Shown here: one piece after another, positions 1 to 11,913 of the stretch
Position numbering within the stretch: the stretch's first letter is position 1
Layout: each line of letters begins with the position of its first letter
DNA from: Sphingomonas sp. YR710
Lineage (GTDB): Bacteria; Pseudomonadota; Alphaproteobacteria; Sphingomonadales; Sphingomonadaceae
NCBI RefSeq assembly: GCF_900101455.1
Contig: NZ_FMZJ01000004.1
Coordinates: forward strand, 186,001-250,000
Direction: 5' to 3'
Length of the DNA stretch: 64,000 nucleotides
Program-made: the position numbers and the translations under genes
Notes under the pieces: model-generated
Seen by the model: the letters and a program-made list of their open reading frames with translations, nothing else
Databases searched by the model: none
Told to the model about the DNA's origin: nothing

Positions 1-1
1 T

Positions 2-805
2 CGCGATCTTGCGATCCCCGCCGAATCGCCAAAGAATATCGTATCGCCCGCCGATCGCGCTTCGTTCGAGGCGAGCGAGGTCGTGCGCGTCGCCCGGTTG
101 CTCGGTCGCACGGGGCAATGGCAGGACCAGACCATTTTCCTCCGCCTGATCGCTCAGAATGCCAAAACCGACACCGATCACATCCTGGCCGGCGAACTCT
201 CACAGTCGATCAACCGCCCGGATCTGGGGGTGATGGTCTCCCGCGCGGCCCGCACCAGCGGGACGGTCGATCCGGTGCGCATCGGTTTCCCCGAAGTGCC
301 GGTCCCACCCGCGATGGAAAGCCACTGGACGATGATCCACGCGATCTCGCGGCAGGAAAGCCAGTTCGACCGGCAGGCGACGAGCCGCACAGGCGCGCGC
401 GGGCTGATGCAACTGATGCCGGCCACGGCGCGCGAACAGGCGGAAAAGCTCGGCCTGCCGTTCGACGCCGGACGGCTTGGCGATGTCGGCTATAATGTCA
501 TGCTGGGATCGGCCTTCTTCGATCGGCTGCTGACCTATTATGGCGGCAACTACGTGCTGGCGATCGCCAGCTACAATGCGGGACAGGGCAATGTGAACAA
601 GTTCATCCGCGCCAACGGCGACCCTCGCCTGCCTGGCGCCGACATTGTGCGATGGATCGAGGCGATTCCGTTCACCGAAACGCGTGGCTATGTGCAGCGC
701 GTGCTGGAGAATGCCGTCGTATATGACCTGCTCAACCCGTCCCGAACGCGCAATGCCCCGCACAATCGTTTGTCGACCTATCTCGGCAAGGTCAGTCCCG
801 GCTGA
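2..805 (+). CDS. Lytic transglycosylase, SLT/GH23 domain (5' end outside window)
   Basis: This is the C-terminal 267 residues of a periplasmic lytic murein transglycosylase. The reading frame is open from the left edge, so the true start lies upstream. The enzyme family cleaves the glycan strand of peptidoglycan between MurNAc and GlcNAc, leaving a 1,6-anhydro end. The GH23 core is complete: the catalytic Glu sits in ISRQESQFD (codon near base 356), followed by ARGLMQLMPATA and the SYNAGQGNV motif near bases 570-600. The residues before the core look like the helical superhelix of Slt70-type enzymes, but too little is present to assign the subtype. A terminator-like structure follows at 909-949. 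Confidence 0.9.
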   Translation, partial: RDLAIPAESPKNIVSPADRASFEASEVVRVARLLGRTGQWQDQTIFLRLIAQNAKTDTDHILAGELSQSINRPDLGVMVSRAARTSGTVDPVRIGFPEVPVPPAMESHWTMIHAISRQESQFDRQATSRTGARGLMQLMPATAREQAEKLGLPFDAGRLGDVGYNVMLGSAFFDRLLTYYGGNYVLAIASYNAGQGNVNKFIRANGDPRLPGADIVRWIEAIPFTETRGYVQRVLENAVVYDLLNPSRTRNAPHNRLSTYLGKVSPG

Positions 806-908
806 TTTTGTCGTTCCGGGATTAAAGAATATCGGTGCGACTATAGACCGAAATTCCTGTCTCCATCTGCCTTGCATCATCGGACCTCCCCTGCTAACCG
901 GCCCGCAA

Positions 909-949
909 CCCAAGCGGGGACGTCTCTGACGCCCCCTTTTTCGCTTGGG
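909..949 (+). terminator. Nested hairpin between slt and atpH
   Basis: Two structures compete here. The inner hairpin pairs GGGG-CGTC (916-924, one bulged A) with GACG-CCCC (928-935) and is followed by five T (937-941), which is a rho-independent terminator. An outer 8-bp stem pairs CCCAAGCG (909-916) with CGCTTGGG (942-949) and encloses both the inner hairpin and the T-run; it shares base 916 with the inner stem. The simplest reading is a terminator for the upstream gene. It lies only 31 bp before atpH, so a leader or attenuator role for the atp operon is possible. Confidence 0.6.
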
Positions 950-979
950 GGTTAAATCCATTTGGGGGATCGAGCGCGC

Positions 980-3066
<2,087 letters not shown>

Positions 3067-3076
3067 CAGGGGGATC

Positions 3077-3105
3077 GTCATCCCGCCCCTTTCGGGGCGG
3101 ATGAC
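3077..3105 (+). other. Intercistronic hairpin between atpA and atpG
   Basis: GTCATCC(C)GCCCC pairs with GGGGCGGATGAC across a TTTC loop (3090-3093), giving 12 base pairs with one bulged C at 3084. No T-run follows, so it should not terminate. It lies between the atpA stop and the AAGGGA ribosome binding site of atpG. Plausible roles are mRNA processing or stabilising the upstream transcript, to help set different alpha and gamma dosage. This is inference from position. Confidence 0.5.
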
Positions 3106-3120
3106 TGACAAGGGAAACCG

Positions 3121-4005
3121 ATGGCGAGTTTGAAAGCCCTCAAGGTCCGCATCACCTCGGTGAAGTCGACCCAGAAGATCACCAAGGCGATGAAGATGGT
3201 CGCCGCGGCGAAGCTGCGCCGTGCGCAGGCCGCGGCCGAAGCCGGCCGGCCTTATGCCGAACGGCTGACCGCGGTGATGTCCAGCCTGGCATCCAAGGTT
3301 ACGGTCGGACCGCAGTCGCCGAAGCTGATCGCCGGCACCGGTAAGGATCAGGTCCACCTCCTCGTCGTTGCGACGTCGGAGCGCGGCCTGGCCGGTGCGT
3401 TCAATACGAACATTGTCCGTGCCGCACGCAAGACCGCCGATGAGCTGATCGCGCAGGGCAAGACGGTGAAGTTCTACCTGATCGGCAAGAAGGGCCGCGC
3501 GGTCATCTCGCGACTGTTCCCCGGCAAGATCATCCATCAGGTCGATCAGTCGCACATCAAGAATGTCGGCTTTCACGATGCGCATGAGGTTTCGAACGAG
3601 CTGATCGCGCGTTACGAAGCGGGCGAGTTCGACGTTGCCCATCTCTTCTTCTCGCATTTCCACTCGGCGCTCGTGCAGGAGCCGAAGGAGATCCAGATCA
3701 TCCCGGTGCCGCTGAACGCCGCACCGGCAGCACAGAGCAATGTCGCTTCGGCTGCCGTCGAATATGAACCCGACGAGGAGTCGATCCTGGCGGCTTTGCT
3801 GCCGCGCAACGTGGCGGTGCAGCTGTTCCGTGCGATGCTGGAAAATGCGGCGTCCGAACAGGGCAGCCGCATGACCGCGATGGATAATGCGACCCGCAAC
3901 GCCGGTGAAATGATCAACAAGCTGACGGTGCTCTATAATCGCACCCGTCAGGCCGCGATTACGACCGAACTCATTGAAATCATCGCTGGCGCCGAAGCGC
4001 TTTAA
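3121..4005 (+). CDS. atpG: ATP synthase F1 subunit gamma
   Basis: The 294-aa central rotor shaft of F1. The N-terminal helix has the conserved [24 protein letters not shown] pattern (residues 1-24, partly quoted as [18 protein letters not shown]), and the C-terminal helix ends with [15 protein letters not shown] and [13 protein letters not shown], which insert into the alpha3beta3 ring. AAGGGA lies 5 bases before the ATG. There is a short region (about residues 195-215, [18 protein letters not shown]) in the position where alphaproteobacterial gamma subunits vary most. It is followed 27 bases later by atpD. Confidence 0.97.
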   Translation: MASLKALKVRITSVKSTQKITKAMKMVAAAKLRRAQAAAEAGRPYAERLTAVMSSLASKVTVGPQSPKLIAGTGKDQVHLLVVATSERGLAGAFNTNIVRAARKTADELIAQGKTVKFYLIGKKGRAVISRLFPGKIIHQVDQSHIKNVGFHDAHEVSNELIARYEAGEFDVAHLFFSHFHSALVQEPKEIQIIPVPLNAAPAAQSNVASAAVEYEPDEESILAALLPRNVAVQLFRAMLENAASEQGSRMTAMDNATRNAGEMINKLTVLYNRTRQAAITTELIEIIAGAEAL

Positions 4006-5486
<1,481 letters not shown>

Positions 5487-5487
<1 letters not shown>

Positions 5488-5675
5488 TGGCTCAAGGCCT
5501 GCGCCTCGAGGACGCGGTCAACGAGAACTGCCCCTGGTCGGGAAAACCGATCTCGGAAGACTCGTTGACACTCTATCGAGGCCAGGTCGTCGGCTTCTGT
5601 AACAGCGGCTGCCGTGACAAGTTCGAAACCGCGACGCGAACGTTCGATCAGCTCATCGGCAGCAAACAGGATTGA
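5487..5675 (+). CDS. Small YHS-like cysteine-motif protein inside the atp operon
   Basis: A 62-aa protein whose start overlaps the atpD stop and whose stop is 2 bases before atpC. It is therefore almost certainly translated with the F1 genes. The centre reads [18 protein letters not shown] and then [14 protein letters not shown]. This is the layout of YHS/TRASH-type metal-binding domains, with Cys residues before the first turn and a C-x3-C pair before the helix that ends in KFE. Three cysteines are seen, so one ligand of a four-Cys site would have to be something else. The function is not known. A metal chaperone or a redox-linked assembly factor for F1Fo are possibilities, not conclusions. 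Confidence 0.8.
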
Positions 5676-5677
5676 CC

Positions 5678-5941
5678 ATGGCAGACCTTCATTTCGAACT
5701 CGTCACGCCGGAAAAGCTGCTCCGTTCGGAATCGGCCTATATGGTGGTCGTGCCCGGCACCGAGGGCGATTTCGGCGTGCTCGCTGGACATGCCCCCTTC
5801 ATGTCGGTCATTCGGACCGGCGAACTTTCGATCTATTCGGGGCCGAATACGGTCGTGTCCCGCATTCATGTCGAAGGCGGTTTCGCCGAAGTGAATGAAA
5901 AGGGCCTGACGGTATTGGCCGAGGAAGCCACCGAGCTCTGA
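5678..5941 (+). CDS. atpC: ATP synthase F1 subunit epsilon
   Basis: An 87-aa epsilon subunit, the rotor-associated regulatory subunit that can inhibit ATP hydrolysis. The N-terminal beta-sandwich is recognisable from [34 protein letters not shown] and [16 protein letters not shown] (each shortened here). The usual second half, the C-terminal helical hairpin of about 45 residues, is absent, which gives the short form often seen in alphaproteobacteria. ATG at 5678 is preferred to the in-frame TTG at 5672, which overlaps the previous stop. It is the last gene of the operon, followed by a strong terminator at 5965. Confidence 0.95.
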   Translation: MADLHFELVTPEKLLRSESAYMVVVPGTEGDFGVLAGHAPFMSVIRTGELSIYSGPNTVVSRIHVEGGFAEVNEKGLTVLAEEATEL

Positions 5942-5964
5942 TCGCCTTCCACCGGTGACGAATC

Positions 5965-6001
5965 GCCCGGCACGCGCCAGCGTGACCGGGCTTTTTTTTT
6001 T
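5965..6001 (+). terminator. Rho-independent terminator of the atp operon
   Basis: GCCCGG-CACGC (5965-5975) pairs with GCGTG-CCGGGC (5980-5991, one bulged A at 5985) around a GCCA loop, followed by ten T (5992-6001). It lies 24 bp after the atpC stop and ends the F1 operon. The minus-strand transporter gene begins its 3' end at 6006, so the T-run lies almost directly against the convergent gene. Confidence 0.92.
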
Positions 6002-6005
6002 CGGC

Positions 6006-6935
6006 CTATTCGGGTGTGCTTCCACTTTCGCCGACATCCTGCGCGGCGCGGCGGCTGATCCGGAAGAGGATCAACCCGGCGGCGATCACGAGCCCGCTGC
6101 CCGCCAGCATCGCCGCATCCGGCCGCGTGCCGAAGGCGGCCCAGCCAATCGCGATCGCCACCAATATCTGCACATAGGTCATCGGCGCTACCGCGGTCGC
6201 GGACGCGCGCGTCGTCGCCACGAAGAGCAGAAGATGGCCGATCGTGCCGGTTACCGCCACGCCGGCGCATTTAAGGACGACCAAAGGCGCCGGCCACGCC
6301 ATGGCGAACCGCGCCGCTCCGCTGAGATGGCCGATGATCGTCACCGGCAGCAGGATCAGGGTCGCGATAAAGGCGATCAGGAACTGGCTCTGCAGGATCG
6401 ACGTGGCACCGGCCGCGCGCCGATTGAGCATGATCAGCATCGCCATGAACAAAGCCGCCAGCAACGGTAACGCAGCGACCGGGCCGAGACGGACCAGATC
6501 AGGGCGCAGGATCACCAACACACCGCCAAAGGCGATGAGGATCAGCAGCGCCCGGCGCCATCCGATCCTCTCGCCAAACAGGACGGCCGATAGCAGCGCA
6601 ACCCACATCGGCGACGTGAACTGGATCGCCGTGGCATCGGCGAGCGGCATGAAGCCAAGCGTGGTGAAAAAGCAGGTGGTCGCCAACGCGATCGCCGCCC
6701 CGCGCCCCACCTGCACCAGCGGCAACGGGCAGCTAAACGCCGTGCGCCTTTCCCTTGCGAGCAATAGCCCGCCCAGCATCGCCGCGCCGATGGCGTAACG
6801 CAGCAGCGCGATCGCCGAACCCGGCCACGCACCCGCCATCGATCGCACAAGCGCATCGCCGATCGAGAAGATCGCATAGCCCGCGAGCGCGATCGCCATT
6901 GCGACGACCTCGGAACGGCCGGCGGATTGGGTCAT
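6006..6935 (-). CDS. DMT-superfamily transporter, EamA family
   Basis: A 309-aa inner-membrane protein with about ten hydrophobic segments in two five-helix EamA repeats (roughly residues 10-145 and 155-295). This is typical of drug/metabolite exporters such as RhaT- or YdcZ-like proteins. ATG at 6935 has TGGAG five bases upstream. The C-terminus FRISRRAAQDVGE is basic and cytoplasmic. The substrate cannot be inferred. It converges on the atp operon and is divergent from cpaF, with about 100 bp between their starts. Confidence 0.88.
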   Translation of the reverse strand: MTQSAGRSEVVAMAIALAGYAIFSIGDALVRSMAGAWPGSAIALLRYAIGAAMLGGLLLARERRTAFSCPLPLVQVGRGAAIALATTCFFTTLGFMPLADATAIQFTSPMWVALLSAVLFGERIGWRRALLILIAFGGVLVILRPDLVRLGPVAALPLLAALFMAMLIMLNRRAAGATSILQSQFLIAFIATLILLPVTIIGHLSGAARFAMAWPAPLVVLKCAGVAVTGTIGHLLLFVATTRASATAVAPMTYVQILVAIAIGWAAFGTRPDAAMLAGSGLVIAAGLILFRISRRAAQDVGESGSTPE

Positions 6936-7036
6936 CGGGCTCCATCGTCGATGCGTGAGGTTAAGAGCTTGTCAAAGCTTGCGCACTAGACATCCCATAG
7001 CGGTGCTGCGGTTCGGGCCGCTACGGGATTTTCAGT

Positions 7037-8584
7037 ATGAGTGCATTCGGCAAGCGTGGATCGATGACCAATGGGGCGCGGCCCGCATTCGGCGTCGCGC
7101 GGCCGATGCAGGGTAGTCCCGCCATGGGCGGGCAGCAGTTTCCGCCGATCGATGAGAGCATTTTTTCGGCGGCTGACCCATTTGCCGGCATTCCCTCGCT
7201 CGACGAACCGATAACAGAGATCGGCGCGCCGGTGCGTTCGGCCTCGCATGTCGACGCCCTCACCCGCCTTGCCAATCGCGAAGCCGAATCGGGCGAGGCC
7301 GGGCGTTCGCGGCACGAGGGCTTCGAGGCCTCGATCCACAAGATCAAGGAACAGGTGCTCCCGCGCCTGCTCGAGCGCGTCGACCCCGAAGCCGCCGCGA
7401 CCCTGTCGAAGGACGAACTGGCCGAAGAATTTCGCCCGATCATCGGCGAAGTGCTGGCCGAACTGCGGATCACGCTCAACCGGCGCGAACAGTTCGCGCT
7501 CGAAAAGGTACTGGTCGACGAACTGCTCGGGCTCGGCCCGCTCGAGGAGTTGCTCGGCGATCCACTCGTCACCGATATCATGGTGAACGGCCCTGATCAG
7601 ACCTATATCGAACGCAAGGGCAAGCTCGAACTCGCATCGATCACCTTTCGTGACGAGGAGCATCTGTTCCAGATCGCGCAGCGGATCGTGTCCAAGGTCG
7701 GCCGCCGCGTCGATCAGACGACGCCGCTGGCCGACGCCCGCCTTGCCGATGGTAGCCGCGTCAACGTGATCGTGCCGCCGCTCTCGCTGCGCGGCACCGC
7801 GATCTCGATCCGCAAATTCTCATCCAAGCCGATCACGCTCGACATCATGGCCCGTAGCGGATCGATGAGCGACCGGATGGCGACCTTCCTCAAGATCGCC
7901 GGGGCAAGCCGCTTCAACATCGTCATTTCGGGCGGTACCGGCTCGGGCAAGACGACGATGCTCAACGCACTGTCGAAGATGATCGATCCTGGCGAGCGCG
8001 TGATCACGATCGAGGATGCCGCCGAACTTCGCCTGCAGCAGCCCCATTGGCTACCGCTCGAAACCCGGCCCGCCAACCTCGAAGGCCAGGGCGCGATCAG
8101 CATTCGCGATCTTGTCGTCAACGCGCTGCGCATGCGGCCGGATCGGATCATCCTCGGCGAAATTCGCGGCTCCGAATGTTTCGACATGCTCGCCGCGATG
8201 AACACCGGCCATGACGGATCGATGTGCACGCTCCACTCCAACTCGCCGCGCGAGGCATTGGCGCGCATGGAGAATATGGTGATGATGTCGGACATAAAAG
8301 TGCCGAAGGAAGCGATCAGCCGCCAGATCGCCGACTCGCTCGATATCATCGTTCAGGTGAAGCGGCTGCGCGACGGATCGCGGCGGGTGACGAGCATTAC
8401 CGAAGTAATCGGCATGGAAGGCCCCGTGATCATCACCCAGGAATTGTTCAAGTTCGAATTCCACGCCGAAGACAGCGAAGGCAAGATCATCGGTGAATAC
8501 ACGCCCGCCGGCCTGCGCCCTTACACGCTCGAAAAGGCGCGGCAGTTCGGTTTCGATCAACCGCTGCTGGATGCGTGCCTGTAA
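7037..8584 (+). CDS. cpaF: CpaF/TadA-type secretion ATPase
   Basis: A 515-aa type II/IV secretion ATPase of the CpaF family, which powers assembly of Flp/Tad pili. The N-terminal ~90 residues are low-complexity and variable. The helical N-domain and the RecA-like motor follow: Walker A ISGGTGSGKTTM near residue 298, VITIEDAAELRLQ (Asp box), Walker B IILGEIRGSECFDML, and the His box GSMCTLHSNSPREAL. All catalytic motifs are intact. It stands alone here: no pilin, prepilin peptidase or TadB/C gene is in the window, and the next gene is on the other strand 6 bp away. The symbol follows the family. Confidence 0.9.
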   Translation: MSAFGKRGSMTNGARPAFGVARPMQGSPAMGGQQFPPIDESIFSAADPFAGIPSLDEPITEIGAPVRSASHVDALTRLANREAESGEAGRSRHEGFEASIHKIKEQVLPRLLERVDPEAAATLSKDELAEEFRPIIGEVLAELRITLNRREQFALEKVLVDELLGLGPLEELLGDPLVTDIMVNGPDQTYIERKGKLELASITFRDEEHLFQIAQRIVSKVGRRVDQTTPLADARLADGSRVNVIVPPLSLRGTAISIRKFSSKPITLDIMARSGSMSDRMATFLKIAGASRFNIVISGGTGSGKTTMLNALSKMIDPGERVITIEDAAELRLQQPHWLPLETRPANLEGQGAISIRDLVVNALRMRPDRIILGEIRGSECFDMLAAMNTGHDGSMCTLHSNSPREALARMENMVMMSDIKVPKEAISRQIADSLDIIVQVKRLRDGSRRVTSITEVIGMEGPVIITQELFKFEFHAEDSEGKIIGEYTPAGLRPYTLEKARQFGFDQPLLDACL

Positions 8585-8590
8585 CCGCTA

Positions 8591-8782
8591 TCAGTTTTCG
8601 CGCAGCCACAATCCGGCGAAGACAGAAGCCAGCAGCAGGCTGAATATCAAAATCGGGGCCCAGGGCATCAAGCCGACCTGTTCGGCCGATCTTCGCCGGC
8701 GGATACGCAGTCTTTCCCCAATCGAGGCGATACCCGCCAGTCCGAGGAAAATGAACATGCCAACCGCGTATGTCGATGGCAT
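8591..8782 (-). CDS. Small membrane protein downstream of phaR
   Basis: A 63-aa protein with two predicted membrane helices (MFIFLGLAGIASIG near the N-terminus and ILIFSLLLASVFAGLWL near the C-terminus) separated by a strongly basic loop (RLRIRRRRSAEQ). I chose ATG at 8782, with AGGGA about 7 bases upstream, rather than an in-frame TTG at 8827. The gene follows phaR on the same strand by 47 bp, so it may share its transcript. No family was recognised. Confidence 0.55.
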   Translation of the reverse strand: MPSTYAVGMFIFLGLAGIASIGERLRIRRRRSAEQVGLMPWAPILIFSLLLASVFAGLWLREN

Positions 8783-8829
8783 TCGCTGTCCCTGAAATAT
8801 CCCGGCAAACCGAATATCGCGAATCAAGC

Positions 8830-9435
8830 CTATTTGAGCTTGTCGATCTGTTCCTGCATCGCGGCAAGCTGCGCCTTCAGCGCCTCGACTTCACTGGATG
8901 TCTTTGCGGGTTCGGGCGCCGGAGCGGGCTTCGCCCCCATGCCCGGCATACCAGGCATGCCTGGCATTCCCGGTATTACACTGCCCAATGGGCTCGTCTT
9001 GAGTGCAGTGGCGGCCGCTTCGAACATCGCCATATTGCGCTTCGCCAGTTCGGCGAAGGGCCCACCGGCAAAGGCACCTTCCATGGCTTCGCGAAACTGC
9101 GCCTGATTGCGCCGGAAAGCATCCATCGATGCTTCGAGATATTGCGGGACCATCGATTGCATCGAATCGCCATAAAGTGAGATCAACTGGCGCAGGAAGC
9201 TGACGGGCAACATCGTCTGGCCGCGATTCTCCTCCTCCATGATGATCTGCGTCAGGACGTTGTGGGTGATGTCCTCTTCGCTCTTCGCGTCGATCACCTT
9301 GAAGTCGCGGCCCTCGCGCGTCATCGTGGCCAGATGATCAAGGGTGATATAACTTGAGGATTCGGTGTTATAGAGACGGCGATTGGCGTATTTCTTGATT
9401 ATGACCGTACCCGATCCGTCCGAAGATTTCGCCAT
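8830..9435 (-). CDS. phaR: Polyhydroxyalkanoate synthesis repressor PhaR
   Basis: A 201-aa regulator. The N-terminal PHB/PHA accumulation regulator DNA-binding domain is clear: VIIKKYANRRLYNTESSSYI, LDHLATMTREGRDFKVIDAK, then the PHB_acc repeat region with ITHNVLTQIIMEEE. The C-terminal part has a short GMPGMPGMPG repeat and a final coiled coil (EVEALKAQLAAMQEQIDKL), probably for oligomerisation. PhaR family members bind both PHA and DNA and repress phasin and PHA genes until polymer forms. ATG at 9435 (MAKSSDG) has GGGGA upstream and is preferred over a GTG/TTG-type extension. It is divergent from the PhaC-like gene. Confidence 0.93.
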   Translation of the reverse strand: MAKSSDGSGTVIIKKYANRRLYNTESSSYITLDHLATMTREGRDFKVIDAKSEEDITHNVLTQIIMEEENRGQTMLPVSFLRQLISLYGDSMQSMVPQYLEASMDAFRRNQAQFREAMEGAFAGGPFAELAKRNMAMFEAAATALKTSPLGSVIPGMPGMPGMPGMGAKPAPAPEPAKTSSEVEALKAQLAAMQEQIDKLK

Positions 9436-9487
9436 CTGTCCCCATCCATCCTGCGTTAGTCGCGGCACTATAGCATCAAACTCTTCC

Positions 9488-9498
9488 GCACCGCAACA
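9488..9498. promoter_or_regulatory. TGC-rich motif between phaR and phaC-like gene
   Basis: GCACCGCAACA reads TGTTGCGGTGC on the minus strand. PhaR proteins are known to bind TGC-rich sequences, and this one lies in the short divergent region between phaR and the PhaC-like gene. A closely related sequence, TTGCAGTGCAACA, precedes glgP at 62762. Binding is inferred only from the motif and its position. Confidence 0.35.
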
Positions 9499-9529
9499 CA
9501 GGCCGCGCCCCCTCCCATTGTTTCTCGAT

Positions 9530-10522
9530 ATGCTGCGCAGCGAAACCGCGGACGACCCTGCACGACAAAAGGCCGCATTGGCTGGCCTGAAGGCTTATCA
9601 AAAAGCGCTGCGGCCACATCAGCACGTGCGAGGCGAGATCGTCGCCAATGTCGGACGGGCCACATTGCGACGCTATGGCGGGGGCGGGCGCCCGGTGATT
9701 TTCGTACCCTCGCTGATCAACGGGCCCGAGGTGCTCGATCTGACGCTGGAAAATTCGATGATGCAATGGCTGGCCGATCAGGGCCTGCAACCACATCTGA
9801 TAGACTGGGGCACGCCACTGCCCGATGAACATGATCTTTCGATTATTGGCCATGTGGAAACCTATCTGCTGCCGCTCATCGACACAGTGGGCCCGGACGC
9901 CGCACTGGCCGGCTATTGCCTGGGCGGCGCGATGGCGATGGCCGCGGCGACGATTCGCCGCCCGTCGGGGCTCATTCTTGTTGCAGCACCATGGGACTAT
10001 CGCGGATTTTCTTCGCAAACGCGGGAGGGCATACGTCAGCTATGGAATGCTGCGGCGCCGGTTGCGGAATCGATGGGACTGGTGCCCGCCGAACTGCTGC
10101 AACAATTGTTCTGGCGGATCGATTCGGCGCGCACCGTCCGCAAATTCGAAGAGTTTGCCACCAAGGATCCCACGAACATCGCCGGGCTCAACTATATCGC
10201 CGTGGAGGACTGGGCGAATGGCGGGCCGCCGCTGACCTTTGCCGCAGGACGCGAACTGTTCGAAGATCTGATGATCGGCAATGCCTCCGGTGAAGGCCGC
10301 TGGCAGATCGACGGGCGGATCATCGATCCTGCCGCGCTATCGATTCCGATTCTCAACATCCTGTCGACCACAGATCGCATCACTCCAGCTGAATCGGGAT
10401 GGAATGGCGGCGAACGCATAGAGCTGGCCCAAGGCCATGTGGGCATGGTCGTCGGCTCCCGCGCGCCCGAATCACTCTGGCAGATGCTGTTCGATTGGGT
10501 TTCGCAGGTGCGGAATAACTGA
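9530..10522 (+). CDS. PhaC-like alpha/beta hydrolase (short PHA synthase type)
   Basis: A 330-aa alpha/beta hydrolase. Its nucleophile elbow is AGYCLGGAMA, with Cys130 in place of the usual Ser; a Cys in this G-x-C-x-G-G box is the mark of PHA synthases. Later motifs fit: WGTPLPDEHDLSI, the Asp region NILSTTDRITP, and the His in ELAQGHVGMVVGS. Length is that of short class III PhaC, whereas class I synthases run near 600 residues. The start is uncertain: ATG at 9530 is used, TTG at 9518 is in frame, and no strong ribosome site is visible. Divergent phaR and downstream thiolase support a PHB role, but a hydrolase is possible. Confidence 0.75.
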   Translation: MLRSETADDPARQKAALAGLKAYQKALRPHQHVRGEIVANVGRATLRRYGGGGRPVIFVPSLINGPEVLDLTLENSMMQWLADQGLQPHLIDWGTPLPDEHDLSIIGHVETYLLPLIDTVGPDAALAGYCLGGAMAMAAATIRRPSGLILVAAPWDYRGFSSQTREGIRQLWNAAAPVAESMGLVPAELLQQLFWRIDSARTVRKFEEFATKDPTNIAGLNYIAVEDWANGGPPLTFAAGRELFEDLMIGNASGEGRWQIDGRIIDPAALSIPILNILSTTDRITPAESGWNGGERIELAQGHVGMVVGSRAPESLWQMLFDWVSQVRNN

Positions 10523-10602
10523 TAGGGGCGAGCCGAAAATAGGACCGAGCGAATCAGGATTGTCGCCTGCCTCGCTCATGCAACATTGCCGGAGCAAGCC
10601 CC

Positions 10603-11775
10603 ATGTCCGATATCGTTATCACTGGCGCCAAACGCACCCCTGTTGGTAGCTTCCTGGGTGCGCTGGGTTCGGTCCCCGCCCATGAACTGGGCCGCACGGC
10701 GATTGTCGCGGCGCTGGCCCAGGCAGGGGTTTCGCCGGACGACGTCAATGAAGCAATTCTCGGGCAGGTGCTGACGGCTGGCCAGGGCCAGAATCCCGCC
10801 CGCCAGGCCGCGATCGCCGCCGGCATTCCCAAGGAGGCGACTGCCTTCGGCATCAATCAGGTCTGCGGGTCCGGCCTGCGGGCGGTTGCACTGGCGGCAC
10901 AGGCGATCCGCTGCGGAGACGCCCGCATCGTGGTGGCCGGCGGCCAGGAAAGCATGTCGATGTCGCAGCATGCGCAGAGCCTGCGCGGCGGGACGAAGAT
11001 GGGCCATGTCTCGCTGGTCGATACGATGGTCTTCGACGGTCTCACCGATGCCTTCAACAGCTATCATATGGGGATCACCGCCGAAAATCTGGCCGAGAAG
11101 TATCAGATCACGCGCGCCGATCAGGATAGCTTTGCGGTCGCCAGCCAGAACAAGGCATCGGCGGCGCGCGCCGCGGGTCGGTTCAGGGACGAGATCGCCC
11201 CCGTCACCGTCAAAGGTCGCAAGGGCGACATCGTCGTCAGCGATGACGAATATATTCGCGATGGTGCGACGATCGAGGCGATGGCCGGCCTGAAGCCCGC
11301 CTTCAAGAAGGACGGCACCGTCACCGCGGCCAATGCGAGCGGCGTCAACGATGGCGGCGCGGCGTTGGTGCTGATGTCGGCTGAGGATGCGGCGGCGCGC
11401 GGCACCCCCGTGCTGGGCCGGATCGCCAGTTGGGCGACCTGCGGAGTGGATCCCGCGATCATGGGTATCGGCCCTGCCCCTGCCTCGCGGCTCGCGCTGG
11501 AGAAAGCCGGCTGGACCTTGGCCGATCTCGACCTGATCGAGGCCAATGAAGCGTTTGCCGCGCAGGCGCTCGCTGTCGGGAAGGAACTCGGCTGGAACGG
11601 CGATATCGTCAACGTCAATGGCGGCGCGATCGCGATCGGCCATCCGATCGGCGCATCGGGCGCCCGCGTCCTCACCACGTTGATCTACGAAATGGCCAAG
11701 CGCGATGCGAAGAAGGGCCTCGTCACGCTCTGCATCGGCGGCGGCATGGGCATCGCCATGTGCATCGAACGGTAA
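10603..11775 (+). CDS. phaA: Acetyl-CoA C-acetyltransferase (thiolase)
   Basis: A 390-aa biosynthetic thiolase that condenses two acetyl-CoA into acetoacetyl-CoA, the first step of polyhydroxybutyrate synthesis. All catalytic residues are present: nucleophile Cys88 in [11 protein letters not shown], His347 in [12 protein letters not shown], and Cys377 in [13 protein letters not shown] at 10603 has GGAG 8 bases upstream. It follows the PhaC-like gene by 80 bp. phaB (acetoacetyl-CoA reductase) is not in the window. Ketolysis or beta-oxidation use of the enzyme is also possible. A hairpin array follows it. Confidence 0.92.
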   Translation: MSDIVITGAKRTPVGSFLGALGSVPAHELGRTAIVAALAQAGVSPDDVNEAILGQVLTAGQGQNPARQAAIAAGIPKEATAFGINQVCGSGLRAVALAAQAIRCGDARIVVAGGQESMSMSQHAQSLRGGTKMGHVSLVDTMVFDGLTDAFNSYHMGITAENLAEKYQITRADQDSFAVASQNKASAARAAGRFRDEIAPVTVKGRKGDIVVSDDEYIRDGATIEAMAGLKPAFKKDGTVTAANASGVNDGGAALVLMSAEDAAARGTPVLGRIASWATCGVDPAIMGIGPAPASRLALEKAGWTLADLDLIEANEAFAAQALAVGKELGWNGDIVNVNGGAIAIGHPIGASGARVLTTLIYEMAKRDAKKGLVTLCIGGGMGIAMCIER

Positions 11776-11782
11776 AGTAAAA

Positions 11783-11870
11783 CCCTTCCCCGAGATTGCT
11801 CGGGGAAGGGGACCATCCGAAGGATGGTGGAGGGGGCAGCGTCAGCGGAGGCTGCGCCACCGCCCCCTCC
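11783..11870. repeat. REP-like hairpin array between convergent genes
   Basis: Three hairpins stand in a row. The first is a perfect 12-bp stem CCCTTCCCCGAG/CTCGGGGAAGGG with an ATTG loop (11783-11810). The second is ACCATCC/GGATGGT with a GAA loop (11812-11828). The third pairs GGAGGGGGC with GCCCCCTCC (11829-11837 with 11862-11870). The tail CCCCTCCACCGATCTTCGGGCGGTCCCCCTCCCCG (positions 11863-11897, given in part) repeats the same theme. This type of element is common between genes in sphingomonads. It probably acts as a bidirectional terminator for phaA and the peroxiredoxin gene. Confidence 0.7.
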
Positions 11871-11913
11871 ACCGATCTTCGGGCGGTCCCCCTCCCCGTT
11901 CCTGGGAGGAATT

